DNA of 64,000 bases from JAABRE01 sp964413275 (GTDB lineage: Bacteria; Cyanobacteriota; Cyanobacteriia; Cyanobacteriales; JAABRE01), in the NCBI GenBank assembly GCA_964413275.1, contig CAYPSO010000002.1, forward strand, positions 49,323-113,322, written 5' to 3'. Below, piece after piece: positions 8,926 to 17,337 of the stretch (the stretch's first letter is position 1; each line of letters opens with the position of its first letter). The notes under the pieces are model-generated. The model was not told the DNA's origin. It did not search any database and was given only the letters and a program-made list of their open reading frames with translations. The translations under genes and the position numbers were made by a program.

Positions 8926-9103
8926 CATTGGTTTATGCTGGCTACGGAGTCTTATGTCATTTTGTCATGAGATTGCAAAAAAAACAATTGAGTTATGATT
9001 TTCGGTACTTTAGTTCTGGTATGAGCTTAAGAAAATGATGGGTAAATCCTATCAAAAATCAAATCCTTTATTTACGTACAAGTTCTTTAGTTAAATATTA
9101 AGT

Positions 9104-10177
9104 ATGCTTTTTTTCATCAAACCCAAAAGTCAAATCTTGTTAGCACCTCTAGTTGCTTTAACTGTAGGACTTACAGCTTGTGGTGGTTCTCAACAAACAT
9201 CAACACCAACATCAACACCAAATTCTTCAGGTCAAACTGTATCTTTGACAGGGGCTGGTGCTAGTTTTCCCGCTCCTTTATATCAACGTTGGTTTTCTGA
9301 ATATAATAAAACTAATCCTAATGTTCAAGTAAGTTATCAGTCCGTAGGTAGTGGTGCGGGAGTAGAACAGTTTACTCAGGGAACTGTTGATTTTGGCGCT
9401 AGTGATGTAGCGATGAAAGATGAAGAAATCGCTAAAGTACAGAAAGGGGTAGTTTTGTTACCAGTGACTGCTGGTAGTATTGTTTTAGCCTACAATGTCC
9501 CTGATGTGACTGAACTAAAATTATCACGACAGGTTTATGTTGATATTATTTTAGGTAAAATTACCAAATGGAATGATCCTGCTATGACTAATCTTAATCC
9601 AGATGTTACTTTACCAGACTTACCAATCACAGTGGTTTACCGTGCTGATGGCAGTGGTACAACTGGAGTATTTACTAAACATTTAAGTGAAGTTAGCACT
9701 GAGTGGAAAGAGAAAGTAGGCGAGGGTAAAAGTGTTGAATGGCCTGTTGGAGTGGGTGCTAAAGGTAATGAAGGTGTTACTGCTCAAATATTACAAACAG
9801 AAGGTGCGATCGGTTATATTGAATTTGGTTATGCCAAACAACAAAATATCCCCACAGCAAGCTTAGAGAACAAAGCTGGTAGCTATATTAAACCTTCTGC
9901 TGAGTCAGCCTCTAAAGCATTAGCAGCAGTTACTTTACCAGAAAATTTAAGGGCTTTTTTACCAGATCCTGAAGGTGCAGATTCCTATCCTATTGTCAGT
10001 TATACTTGGATTTTAGCTTATAAGCAATACGACGATCCTGCTAAGTTACAAGCTTTTCAAGAGGTTGTAACTTGGGCTGTTAATGACGGACAAAGCTTTT
10101 CTGAAGAATTAGGCTATATTCCCTTGCCTGATAATGTGGTAGATAAAGTAGAAGAAGCATTAGCTACTATTAAGTAA
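9104..10177 (+). CDS. pstS: Phosphate-binding protein of ABC transporter
   Basis: 357 residues. A lipoprotein signal is present with lipobox LTAC (C26) followed by GG and a Ser/Thr-rich linker. The mature domain begins LTGAGASFPAPLYQRWF and contains GSGAGVEQF, the phosphate-contacting DFGASDVAM and RADGSGTTGVF, all hallmarks of PstS. It captures orthophosphate in the periplasm for PstCAB, which is not in the window, so this may be a stand-alone or extra copy. A possible Pho box lies upstream and a hairpin follows 20 bases after the stop. Confidence 0.95.
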   Translation: MLFFIKPKSQILLAPLVALTVGLTACGGSQQTSTPTSTPNSSGQTVSLTGAGASFPAPLYQRWFSEYNKTNPNVQVSYQSVGSGAGVEQFTQGTVDFGASDVAMKDEEIAKVQKGVVLLPVTAGSIVLAYNVPDVTELKLSRQVYVDIILGKITKWNDPAMTNLNPDVTLPDLPITVVYRADGSGTTGVFTKHLSEVSTEWKEKVGEGKSVEWPVGVGAKGNEGVTAQILQTEGAIGYIEFGYAKQQNIPTASLENKAGSYIKPSAESASKALAAVTLPENLRAFLPDPEGADSYPIVSYTWILAYKQYDDPAKLQAFQEVVTWAVNDGQSFSEELGYIPLPDNVVDKVEEALATIK

Positions 10178-10196
10178 TTGTAATTCTTTCATGAAA

Positions 10197-10234
10197 TGCG
10201 TTAGATCGAATTGATAAATTTTTGATCTGACGCA
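10197..10234. terminator. Hairpin after pstS
   Basis: TGCGTTAGATC and GATCTGACGCA form an 11-base-pair stem with one G-U pair and a 16-base loop, 20 bases after the pstS stop. No T-run follows, so it may instead belong to the TGCGTCA repeat group seen at 2276. Terminator function is inferred from position. Confidence 0.45.
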
Positions 10235-10368
10235 CTCTAATGTTATGTCAAGCTCAATAATAAATTAGAAAAAAATGGAAAACTTTAAATTCAGAAATTT
10301 ATGTTTTTTTTTCTTTTCAATTCAAAAATTTAAGGTACAATGGTAAATTGTGAGTTTTAAGAAAAGCC

Positions 10369-10725
10369 ATGAATGCAGAACAAATAATTAATTCGATTGA
10401 AGCAGAATATTTAAAAACTGATTTACCTATAATTCACGTCGGCGATACCATTAAAGTTGGTGTACGCATTAGTGAAGGTGGAAAAGAGAGAATTCAGCCC
10501 TATGAAGGCACTGTAATTGCCATGCGCAATGGCGGTATTAGCGAAACTATTACAGTACGCCGTATTTTTCAAGGAGTAGGTGTAGAAAGAATATTCTTAC
10601 TTCATTCACCTATTGTAGCTGATATTAAAATAATCCGTCGTGGTAAAGTACGTCGGGCTAAACTTTATTATCTTAGAGATAGAGTTGGTAAAGCTACCCG
10701 CGTTAAACAGCGTTTCGATCGTTAA
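10369..10725 (+). CDS. rplS: 50S ribosomal protein L19
   Basis: 118 residues, typical for cyanobacterial L19. Conserved blocks are GDTIKVGVRISEGGKERIQ, EGTVIAMRNGG, TVRRIFQGVGVERIF and the basic end RRAKLYYLRDRVGKATRVKQ. It sits at the interface of the 30S and 50S subunits. The gene is followed by tRNA-Trp at about 80 bases, an order I recall in other cyanobacteria before secE-nusG, but those genes do not follow here. The promoter region before it is A+T-rich. Confidence 0.97.
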   Translation: MNAEQIINSIEAEYLKTDLPIIHVGDTIKVGVRISEGGKERIQPYEGTVIAMRNGGISETITVRRIFQGVGVERIFLLHSPIVADIKIIRRGKVRRAKLYYLRDRVGKATRVKQRFDR

Positions 10726-10743
10726 ATTTAATGTTACAAAAAT

Positions 10744-10783
10744 TAGCGCAAGAAAATTTGTTAAATAATCCTAACTTGCGCTA
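10744..10783. terminator. Hairpin between rplS and tRNA-Trp
   Basis: TAGCGCAAG (10744-10752) pairs perfectly with CTTGCGCTA (10775-10783) across a 22-base loop. It could end rplS transcription or guide processing of an rplS-tRNA transcript. There is no T-run. Confidence 0.4.
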
Positions 10784-10804
10784 TAATTGTAAAAGACCAA
10801 AAAT

Positions 10805-10877
10805 GCGCTCTTAGTTCAGTTGGTAGAACGTCGGTCTCCAAAACCGGATGTCGAGGGTTCAAGTCCTTCAGGGCGCG
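10805..10877 (+). tRNA. trnW: tRNA-Trp (CCA)
   Basis: A full cloverleaf can be drawn: acceptor GCGCTCT with AGGGCGC, D arm GTTC/GAAC, anticodon stem TCGGT/ACCGG with loop CTCCAAA giving anticodon CCA, T arm GAGGG/CCTTC with loop TTCAAGT, discriminator G. No CCA end is encoded. Confidence 0.96.
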
Positions 10878-11011
10878 TTCATATTTCTTGCTTATTCTTC
10901 AGGCCTTTCACTAAATCCCTGTACAATTGTTTTTTATGTTAAACTTGCGAACTTTTCACCTTAAACAGGAAAAAAATTCATCAATATTTAATTAATATTT
11001 TTAAATTTTAT

Positions 11012-11659
11012 TTAAACTATCCAAACAATATCATTATTTTCCAAATATTCTTCTAAAATACTTGTTTCATCATAATCCAAATATTTTTCTAGATTATCTT
11101 TAGCTTGTTCCTCTTTTAGAGTTTCTTTCAAAGAATCTGGAGTGATAATTCTATTTTTTTCTTGCTCATCAATATTAACTTGATTTAATTGTTTATTAGG
11201 AATTATCATAGAACTTTCATGAGAAGTAATAAAAGCAGATTTCTTTTTATAAGTTGGATATAAATATTTAACAAAAAAATCAATTGTATTCTTTCTAAGA
11301 TAACCTTTTACAACAGTTAAAGCACCAAAACGAATTAAAGTTTTTTGTTGTTCTTGGAGAATATCTTTTATTTGCTCATCGGTCAATAAACCTGCTTCTA
11401 ATAAACATTGACCTATAGGTTGTTTATGTTTTTGTTTTAATAATTCATGCCAACGTAAAGCAAAGAAATCAGCAGTTTCTTGTTTTACCCAACCATGTAA
11501 AGCTAGAATTTCCCCTAATAAAAGATAATCATGTTCAATTTGGTCTAATAAAGCTACTTGTATTTGAGCATTGGAAACCAAGCCTGCTTCTTGTAAAATA
11601 GCTCCCAGAGGCATCATTTGAAATCGTTCAGTTATTATTAATTTATCATTATTATTCAT
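11012..11659 (-). CDS. Tandem MshEN-like domain protein
   Basis: 215 residues with two copies of the MshEN-type helical repeat: residues about 16-70 (PLGAILQEAGLVSNAQIQVAL, then LGEILALHGWVKQETADFF) and about 80-130 (PIGQCLLEAGLLTDEQIKDIL, then FGALTVVKGYLRKNTIDFF). MshEN domains of pilus and secretion ATPases bind cyclic di-GMP, so a nucleotide-sensing or protein-docking role is possible, though the first R of the RLG motif is replaced. The C-terminal 80 residues are charged and likely disordered. There is no ATPase domain and no pil gene nearby. Function unknown. Confidence 0.65.
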   Translation of the reverse strand: MNNNDKLIITERFQMMPLGAILQEAGLVSNAQIQVALLDQIEHDYLLLGEILALHGWVKQETADFFALRWHELLKQKHKQPIGQCLLEAGLLTDEQIKDILQEQQKTLIRFGALTVVKGYLRKNTIDFFVKYLYPTYKKKSAFITSHESSMIIPNKQLNQVNIDEQEKNRIITPDSLKETLKEEQAKDNLEKYLDYDETSILEEYLENNDIVWIV

Positions 11660-11805
11660 AGATAATTTGTGATAATACCCTATTTATCAAATATTAACAC
11701 TTGTATTAATTAAGGATGTCGATTGTCCATAAAAATTATTCTAAACCAGAATCAGATAACAAAAACTATTGAGAACTAATTTGAAAATTATTTCCACAGT
11801 AAAAA

Positions 11806-13056
11806 TTAATTAGTTGAAACAAGTTTTTCCTTATCTAACAATATCAATGCTTTTGCTTCTGAGGCATCGGCAATGGCAGTTTCTCGTAATTGTTCTCTTA
11901 AATCAGGTGTGACGGCTAAAGCCCTTGTCCAATCTGGTATTTGCGCTCCTGATGGATCTAAGAAAAAGTGTTGGCCTGCTTCGACAATTAATTGTTCAAA
12001 TACTTCTGTAATGATCTCTTCTTGATGGCGATCGTAGTCTAAACTATTAAAACGGGCATCCATAAAATATTGACGGGTAAAATCTTGAGCTTCACGACGA
12101 AATTTAATGCGTAAAGCGTGAATATGATCCATACTAAGAACGACTTGTTCGGTTTCAGTTAAAGTGCGTAAAATAGAACATAAAATATCTCGACACATTT
12201 TCTGAAGCCCTTCATTAGTTGATTGACCAAGATTTTGGTGTTTATGTTCAAAAATTCCTAAGTCAATTTGAGCTACTCGTTTTAGAGCAACATTACGATA
12301 AACTTCAGCGAGTAAGCCAATTTCTAATCCCCAGTTACCGGGGATACGAGTATTCAAAGCTAAATCGCTAGTTAAGGCAAATTCTCCTGAAAGTGGATAA
12401 CGATAGGCGCTCAAATAGCGCAAATAATCGTTATAACCGAATAACTCAATTAAAGTAGTTAGCAGAGGAGTTACAAATAAACGAACCACTCTACCATGTA
12501 ATGTGCGAGGATATTCTCCTAAACGGGCATAATAGGCTTTATTGAAAGCGATACCAAATTCTTTTTCCAGAAGAGGAAACAGAAGTTTTAAGGGATAGGA
12601 TTTATCATAGGTAGTAATATCAGCATCGTGAAGGGCAATAGCTTCTGCTTCTAAGGATGCAACTCCTAAACCTAACCAAACTGCCATTCCTTTACCTTTA
12701 AAGTTGAGTAAGTCTAAGCCTTTTGATTTTAAAATTTCTAACAATTTTCTAACTCTTGGGCCATTTTCCCAAATAATTAAAGTTTTTTGGGGTAAAGTTG
12801 CAAAAAATTCTACCGTCTTTGTGTATTGCTCTATACTATTTGCATAAAGACAAACGATAACAGTTTTGACAAAATCACAATTTTTAAGATGATCTCTAAT
12901 AGTAGTTAAAGCAGGCCTTTCTAACTCCTCATATAAGGCAGGAATTAAAACGGCAGTGGCGGATTCTTCACTAAGTTCAATTAGTCTAGTTTCTAATAGA
13001 TCTAAATTAAAACCAAAATCATGAATAGTGGTAATTAATTCTTGTTTATAATCCAT
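11806..13056 (-). CDS. GT81-type glycosyltransferase, glucosyl-3-phosphoglycerate synthase-like
   Basis: 416 residues with a GT-A fold. It shows VLIPALYEEL at the start of the Rossmann half, GKGMAVWLGL near residue 121, the metal-binding DAD (residues 144-146, LHDADITTYD), and LSGEFALTSDLAL plus GNWGLEIGLLAEVYR, which match GpgS and related enzymes. GpgS joins glucose from a nucleotide sugar to 3-phosphoglycerate, the first step to the compatible solute glucosylglycerate. No matching phosphatase gene is adjacent. A mannosyl-phosphoglycerate synthase activity is an alternative. The C-terminal ~120 residues are helical. Confidence 0.65.
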   Translation of the reverse strand: MDYKQELITTIHDFGFNLDLLETRLIELSEESATAVLIPALYEELERPALTTIRDHLKNCDFVKTVIVCLYANSIEQYTKTVEFFATLPQKTLIIWENGPRVRKLLEILKSKGLDLLNFKGKGMAVWLGLGVASLEAEAIALHDADITTYDKSYPLKLLFPLLEKEFGIAFNKAYYARLGEYPRTLHGRVVRLFVTPLLTTLIELFGYNDYLRYLSAYRYPLSGEFALTSDLALNTRIPGNWGLEIGLLAEVYRNVALKRVAQIDLGIFEHKHQNLGQSTNEGLQKMCRDILCSILRTLTETEQVVLSMDHIHALRIKFRREAQDFTRQYFMDARFNSLDYDRHQEEIITEVFEQLIVEAGQHFFLDPSGAQIPDWTRALAVTPDLREQLRETAIADASEAKALILLDKEKLVSTN

Positions 13057-13200
13057 AGGACAAAATATATGAAGTTAAAGTTATATTAAATTTATTCTTA
13101 TTGCATTATGAAATAAAAATTAAGATTTTGTTGTCAGTCTCGATACAAATAACTTTAAGATTTTATAATTGTTGGCAAGATTATAGATAATTTTACTTTC

Positions 13201-13638
13201 TTAAGGTCTAACGTTAACTGTATAACTAAACTTAAATGGTTTAAAAGAAATACCATCTTTTGCTGTACCAAGAATTTCTAATTCGTACGCTCCAGCTTGA
13301 GAAAATATAATATTTGCTCCCGGCACTTCTTGATATTTTTCCACATTGATTGCTTCTAAATTAGGATTAAGTATTGGTTGAGAATTAGCAGTGCGAGGTA
13401 AGGTATAAACTGATAATTTACAGGAACATTGAGATAAGGGAATTGTTTGTCCTCCACGACGAGTTAACGCAAACCAAGCTTGAGATGTTGTTCCGACACG
13501 GGGATTATGATTTGGTTCGATATGAAAAGTAGCAGCCACATTCCCTGATATTTCTACATTGTGAGCTAATACTGGTAAGGCTAATACTGTAGAAAATAAA
13601 AATAGACTAATATTTTTTTGAATTGCAAAACAAAACAT
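13201..13638 (-). CDS. Periplasmic protein, possible YtkA/CopC-like fold
   Basis: 145 residues with a signal peptide (SLFLFSTVLALPVLA, cleavage before HNVEISG). The mature part reads as a beta-sandwich (NVAATFHIEPNHNPRVG, WFALTRRGGQTIPL, CSCKLSVYTLP, AGAYELEILG), recalling YtkA or CopC-like periplasmic domains. The new N-terminal histidine after cleavage and the CSC pair are potential metal ligands. It follows the TauE/SafE-like membrane gene by 99 bases on the same strand, so they are likely an operon handling a metal or redox partner in the periplasm. Fold assignment is tentative. Confidence 0.55.
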   Translation of the reverse strand: MFCFAIQKNISLFLFSTVLALPVLAHNVEISGNVAATFHIEPNHNPRVGTTSQAWFALTRRGGQTIPLSQCSCKLSVYTLPRTANSQPILNPNLEAINVEKYQEVPGANIIFSQAGAYELEILGTAKDGISFKPFKFSYTVNVRP

Positions 13639-13737
13639 TTTTCTCTAATAAAAATTTACAATTATATTATAACAATAAATAAGGGTTTTTATAATTATCT
13701 ATAAAATACTCATGATTTATTTTTTAGATTAATTAAA

Positions 13738-14940
13738 TCAATAATTAATGTGCTTTTTTATTAATAAGTTAAATAAGTGTGAGCGAATAAATAAAACAAT
13801 AATTACTAAAAGAATAATAAAAGCGGTTCTTACTTGATGAATGCCCGTTAATTCTAATGCTCCTAGATAATGAGAACCTAAAAAAACAGCATGAATAATA
13901 ATTAAAATAAAAGCTGGAACACTTAATAAATGAATTTGTCGCCAGTGCTTACCTAATACTTTTTGAAGAGTATCAAAACTGGTGATAGCAGCAGGAGTTA
14001 ATAAGATAAGTGCCACAATTCCTGCGATCGCACCATATTTATGTTGAGGTAACATAAATGAGATGGCGTCTAAATTCCAATTTAAGGAATGCTCCAACAT
14101 ATGTGCTGTATGTGCCAAAGCTAAAATAAAGCCACCCACCCCAAAAACCCGACGATACTGCAAAGGTGCAGCCCAAAATCTACTCAGAGGACGAGCAACT
14201 AGGGCGATCGCCAATAACAATAAAGCACCATGTCCGGTATAATCTATCATGGCATCAGTGCGTAACAAAGTTAAAATACCAATGCCTAAAGTTATCCAAC
14301 CACCTAGTCTAAATAATTGACTGCGTTTATCTGCACTTAACTTAGAAGTAGAAATTCCCACTCCTAACATCATCGGTATAGTACCTAAACCAAAACAGAG
14401 CATAGTTATTGCTCCCCCAAATATATCCCCTGTTTCGATGGCCTTCAGTTGAGCAGCATATAAAAAACCACAGGGAATCAAACCCCAAAAAGTTCCCAGA
14501 ATCCCTGGTGTCCACCAATATTTTTGATCGGAAACTCGATTCATTCCCGAACTAAGTTGTTGATGCAAACCTCCTTCTAAAGGGTGTAAAAAAGGTAAAT
14601 GGGGCAACCAATTTGGTTTAATATTGCCTAAGCCAAACCAAATTAACATCAAACCCGTAAAAATAGCCATACCTTGGCGAAAATTACTCCCAATGCCCAT
14701 TAATTGGCCACTGGCCACAAAAACTGAACTTAGTCCACCTAAAGCTCCTCCCACTAAAGCATAACTAATTATTCTGCCTATGTTCAAAAGAAGGTGAAAT
14801 TTGAACATTTCTAGGGCTTTTGTGGCTGAATTTGATGATTGGGATAAGGAAAAAGCAACCGTTAAAGGGCCACACATTCCTACGCAATGACCAAAACTTC
14901 CCACAAATCCTAGGGCTATAATCAGGAGCAAATCTAACAC
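13738..14940 (-). CDS. Membrane protein, SafE/UreH-like (COG2836 type)
   Basis: 400 residues, many membrane helices. The start GFVGSFGHCVGMCGPLTVAFS carries the HCxGMCGP motif of the sulfite exporter TauE/SafE / UreH-like family (COG2836), which is linked with metal and cytochrome assembly. Helices continue with GLGTIPMMLG. After residue 230 there are five further helices with several histidines (HTAHMLEHSLNWN, IILIIHAVFLGSHYL), resembling a heme-binding ferric-reductase-like domain. Start is GTG at 14940. The family's transport substrate is not settled. The next gene downstream encodes a small periplasmic protein. Confidence 0.65.
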   Translation of the reverse strand: MLDLLLIIALGFVGSFGHCVGMCGPLTVAFSLSQSSNSATKALEMFKFHLLLNIGRIISYALVGGALGGLSSVFVASGQLMGIGSNFRQGMAIFTGLMLIWFGLGNIKPNWLPHLPFLHPLEGGLHQQLSSGMNRVSDQKYWWTPGILGTFWGLIPCGFLYAAQLKAIETGDIFGGAITMLCFGLGTIPMMLGVGISTSKLSADKRSQLFRLGGWITLGIGILTLLRTDAMIDYTGHGALLLLAIALVARPLSRFWAAPLQYRRVFGVGGFILALAHTAHMLEHSLNWNLDAISFMLPQHKYGAIAGIVALILLTPAAITSFDTLQKVLGKHWRQIHLLSVPAFILIIIHAVFLGSHYLGALELTGIHQVRTAFIILLVIIVLFIRSHLFNLLIKKHINY

Positions 14941-14964
14941 TATCTTTATTGTTATTTAATCGAA

Positions 14965-15023
14965 CCACGAACTACGAACTACGCTCGCGAAAGCGACGGC
15001 GAAGCCTCCCCACGAACTACTAA
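14965..15023. repeat. Dispersed repeat cluster (GAACTAC units and a GC-rich core)
   Basis: CGAACTACGAACTAC is followed by a GC-rich core (CGCTCGCGAAAGCGACGG) and then CACGAACTACTAACTATAA, filling the gap between two genes. Related AACTAC or TAGTTCGTAGTT strings occur at about 40250-40270, 42570-42595 and 50705. The GC core recalls common cyanobacterial intergenic repeats. No gene is present. Confidence 0.5.
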
Positions 15024-15968
15024 CTATAAACTATTTATCCATTCCCATTCTTTGATTAAACCATCCCGTAAAGATACTTTTGGTTGATAATTTAAGATTT
15101 TTTGAGCCTTAGATACATCAGCACTGGTATGCCTAGCATCTCCCTTGGCATTTTCAATATAAGTGCGTTTGAGGGGGCGTTCAATAATTTCTTCAATGGT
15201 ATTAAGCACATCCGCTAAAACAACTCGACTCCCGCCACCAATATTAAATACTTCTCCCGCCGCTTCAGGCACTAATCCAGCAGCAAGATTAGCTGCAACG
15301 GCATCGTCAATGAAAGTAAAATCCCTAGTTTGTTGTCCATCGCCATAAATGCTAATTTCTTCATCTAAAAGGGCTGCTTTAAAAAACTTATGAAAAGCCA
15401 TATCAGGACGTTGACGAGGCCCATATACAGTAAAATAACGTAAACTGGTTACGGGTACTCCGAAATTTTGATAATATAAACTTCCTAGACGCTCTGCTGC
15501 TAACTTAGTAATGCCGTAGGGAGAAACAGGTTGAGGACAAACATCTTCTGAAGTGGGAAAAGTTTCTGCATTACCATAAACAGAAGAACTAGAAGCCATT
15601 ACCAAACTCTTTAAGTGAGTATTATTTTTAGCACCTTCTAAAATAACTTGGGTAGCATTAATATTTTTTTCTGTATAATCACGAAAACTTTTACCCCAAC
15701 TAGCTCGCACCCCTGCTTGAGCTGCTTGGTGATAAACTACATCAACACCTGTTAATAATTGATTCCAATCTAAATTCAATAAATCAGTCTCAATTAATTC
15801 AAAATTAGGATAACTAGCTAAAAAACTTACATTCTTCCGCTTTAATTGAGGATCGTAATAATCATTAAATTCATCAATACCAATGACCTTCTCCCCTAAT
15901 TTTAATAAAGCTTCCGCCAAATGAGAACCAATAAAACCAGCCACACCAGTAATTAGATAAATTGCCAT
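15024..15968 (-). CDS. NAD-dependent sugar epimerase (extended SDR)
   Basis: 314 residues. NAD-binding GVAGFIGSHLAE at the N-terminus, catalytic SSSSVYG and YGITK (the Tyr-xxx-Lys pair), TSLRYFTVYGPRQRPDM, and a substrate lobe with GDGQQTRDFTFIDD. The whole resembles UDP-glucuronate or UDP-glucose 4-epimerases that make sugars for exopolysaccharide or lipopolysaccharide. The exact nucleotide sugar cannot be read from sequence. It is alone on the minus strand; purD starts divergently 87 bases away. Confidence 0.85.
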   Translation of the reverse strand: MAIYLITGVAGFIGSHLAEALLKLGEKVIGIDEFNDYYDPQLKRKNVSFLASYPNFELIETDLLNLDWNQLLTGVDVVYHQAAQAGVRASWGKSFRDYTEKNINATQVILEGAKNNTHLKSLVMASSSSVYGNAETFPTSEDVCPQPVSPYGITKLAAERLGSLYYQNFGVPVTSLRYFTVYGPRQRPDMAFHKFFKAALLDEEISIYGDGQQTRDFTFIDDAVAANLAAGLVPEAAGEVFNIGGGSRVVLADVLNTIEEIIERPLKRTYIENAKGDARHTSADVSKAQKILNYQPKVSLRDGLIKEWEWINSL

Positions 15969-16055
15969 AATTAATTAATCCTAAACATTTATTCTAGTTT
16001 TATAGTGTCTCATAAAAGTTAAAATAACAACTGGCATATTGAGCAAGAGGTAAAA

Positions 16056-17324
16056 GTGAAAGTTTTAGTAATTGGTAATGGTGGCAGAGAACACGCTTTA
16101 GCATGGAAACTGATACAATCAGAAAAAGTTGAACAGGTTTATTGCGCTCCGGGTAATGGAGGTACAGCAACTCTTCAAGGCTGTCAAAATCTGCCTATCG
16201 CTGTAGATGACTTTAAAAGTATTAGTGAGGCGATCGCCTCCTATAATATTAATTTAGTAATAGTTGGCCCTGAATTACCTCTATCTTTGGGCATTACCGA
16301 TTACTTAACTAAACATAATAATAATATTCCTGTTTTTGGCCCAACTCAACAGGGTGCAACCCTCGAATCTAGTAAATCTTGGGCTAAAGATTTAATGGTT
16401 GAAGCAGGGATACCCACCGCCAAATCAGAAACTTTTACCGACATAGAAAAAGCCTTAAATTACCTCAATCAACAAACAGCTCCCATTGTGGTTAAAGCCG
16501 ACGGTTTAGCCGCAGGTAAAGGGGTAATTGTGGCTCAAACTTTAACAGAAGCTGAAAGTGCTGTTAAAGAGCTATTTAAAGATGGTTTTACTAAATTAAT
16601 TATTGAAGAATTTTTAACTGGGCAAGAAGTTTCGGTGCTTGCTATTACTGATGGTATTACTATTTGTCCTTTATTGCCTTCTCAAGACCATAAACAGATA
16701 GGAGAAGGAGATACGGGTAATAATACCGGAGGTATGGGAGCTTATGCACCTACACCGATAGCTACTTCTGCTATTATGGCAAGAGTAGAACGAGAAATTT
16801 TGCAACCAACCCTAACTGCACTACAACAAAAAGGAATTGATTACCGAGGAATTATTTATGCAGGTTTGATGATTACCCCCGAAGGTGAACCAAAAGTTTT
16901 AGAATATAATTGTCGATTTGGCGATCCTGAAACTCAAGCTGTTTTATCATTATTAGAGACACCTTTAGACGAAATTATTTTAGCTTGCTGTCAACAAAAA
17001 TTAGCCCAATTACCTCCTCTCAAATGGAATTCCGGTAGCGCTGTTTGCGTAGTCATGGCCAGTGGCGGTTATCCCGATACTTATGCTAAAGGTAAAGTAA
17101 TTACAGGGATAGAAATGGCTGAAAAAGTTCCTGCTGTAGTCTTTCATGCCGGCACAAAATTAGATGGTGAGAGAATAATTACTGACGGGGGGAGAGTCTT
17201 AGGGGTTACCGCCGTGGCAGTCAATTTTGACCAATCTATCAATCTTGCCTATGAGGCAGTTAAGCAAATTTACTTTGAGGATATGTACTATAGAAAGGAT
17301 ATTGGCCATAGAGTAAAGAGATAA
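16056..17324 (+). CDS. purD: Phosphoribosylamine--glycine ligase
   Basis: 422 residues, normal for PurD. The N-domain starts VLVIGNGGREHALAWKL, the ATP-grasp core has PIVVKADGLAAGKGV and GMGAYAPTP, and YNCRFGDPETQ supplies metal ligands. It makes glycinamide ribonucleotide in purine synthesis. The start is GTG at 16056 after GAGG at 16047. nblS begins 13 bases after the stop; purD-nblS adjacency is seen across cyanobacteria and suggests cotranscription. Confidence 0.96.
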   Translation: MKVLVIGNGGREHALAWKLIQSEKVEQVYCAPGNGGTATLQGCQNLPIAVDDFKSISEAIASYNINLVIVGPELPLSLGITDYLTKHNNNIPVFGPTQQGATLESSKSWAKDLMVEAGIPTAKSETFTDIEKALNYLNQQTAPIVVKADGLAAGKGVIVAQTLTEAESAVKELFKDGFTKLIIEEFLTGQEVSVLAITDGITICPLLPSQDHKQIGEGDTGNNTGGMGAYAPTPIATSAIMARVEREILQPTLTALQQKGIDYRGIIYAGLMITPEGEPKVLEYNCRFGDPETQAVLSLLETPLDEIILACCQQKLAQLPPLKWNSGSAVCVVMASGGYPDTYAKGKVITGIEMAEKVPAVVFHAGTKLDGERIITDGGRVLGVTAVAVNFDQSINLAYEAVKQIYFEDMYYRKDIGHRVKR

Positions 17325-17337
17325 ATAATCACTCAAA

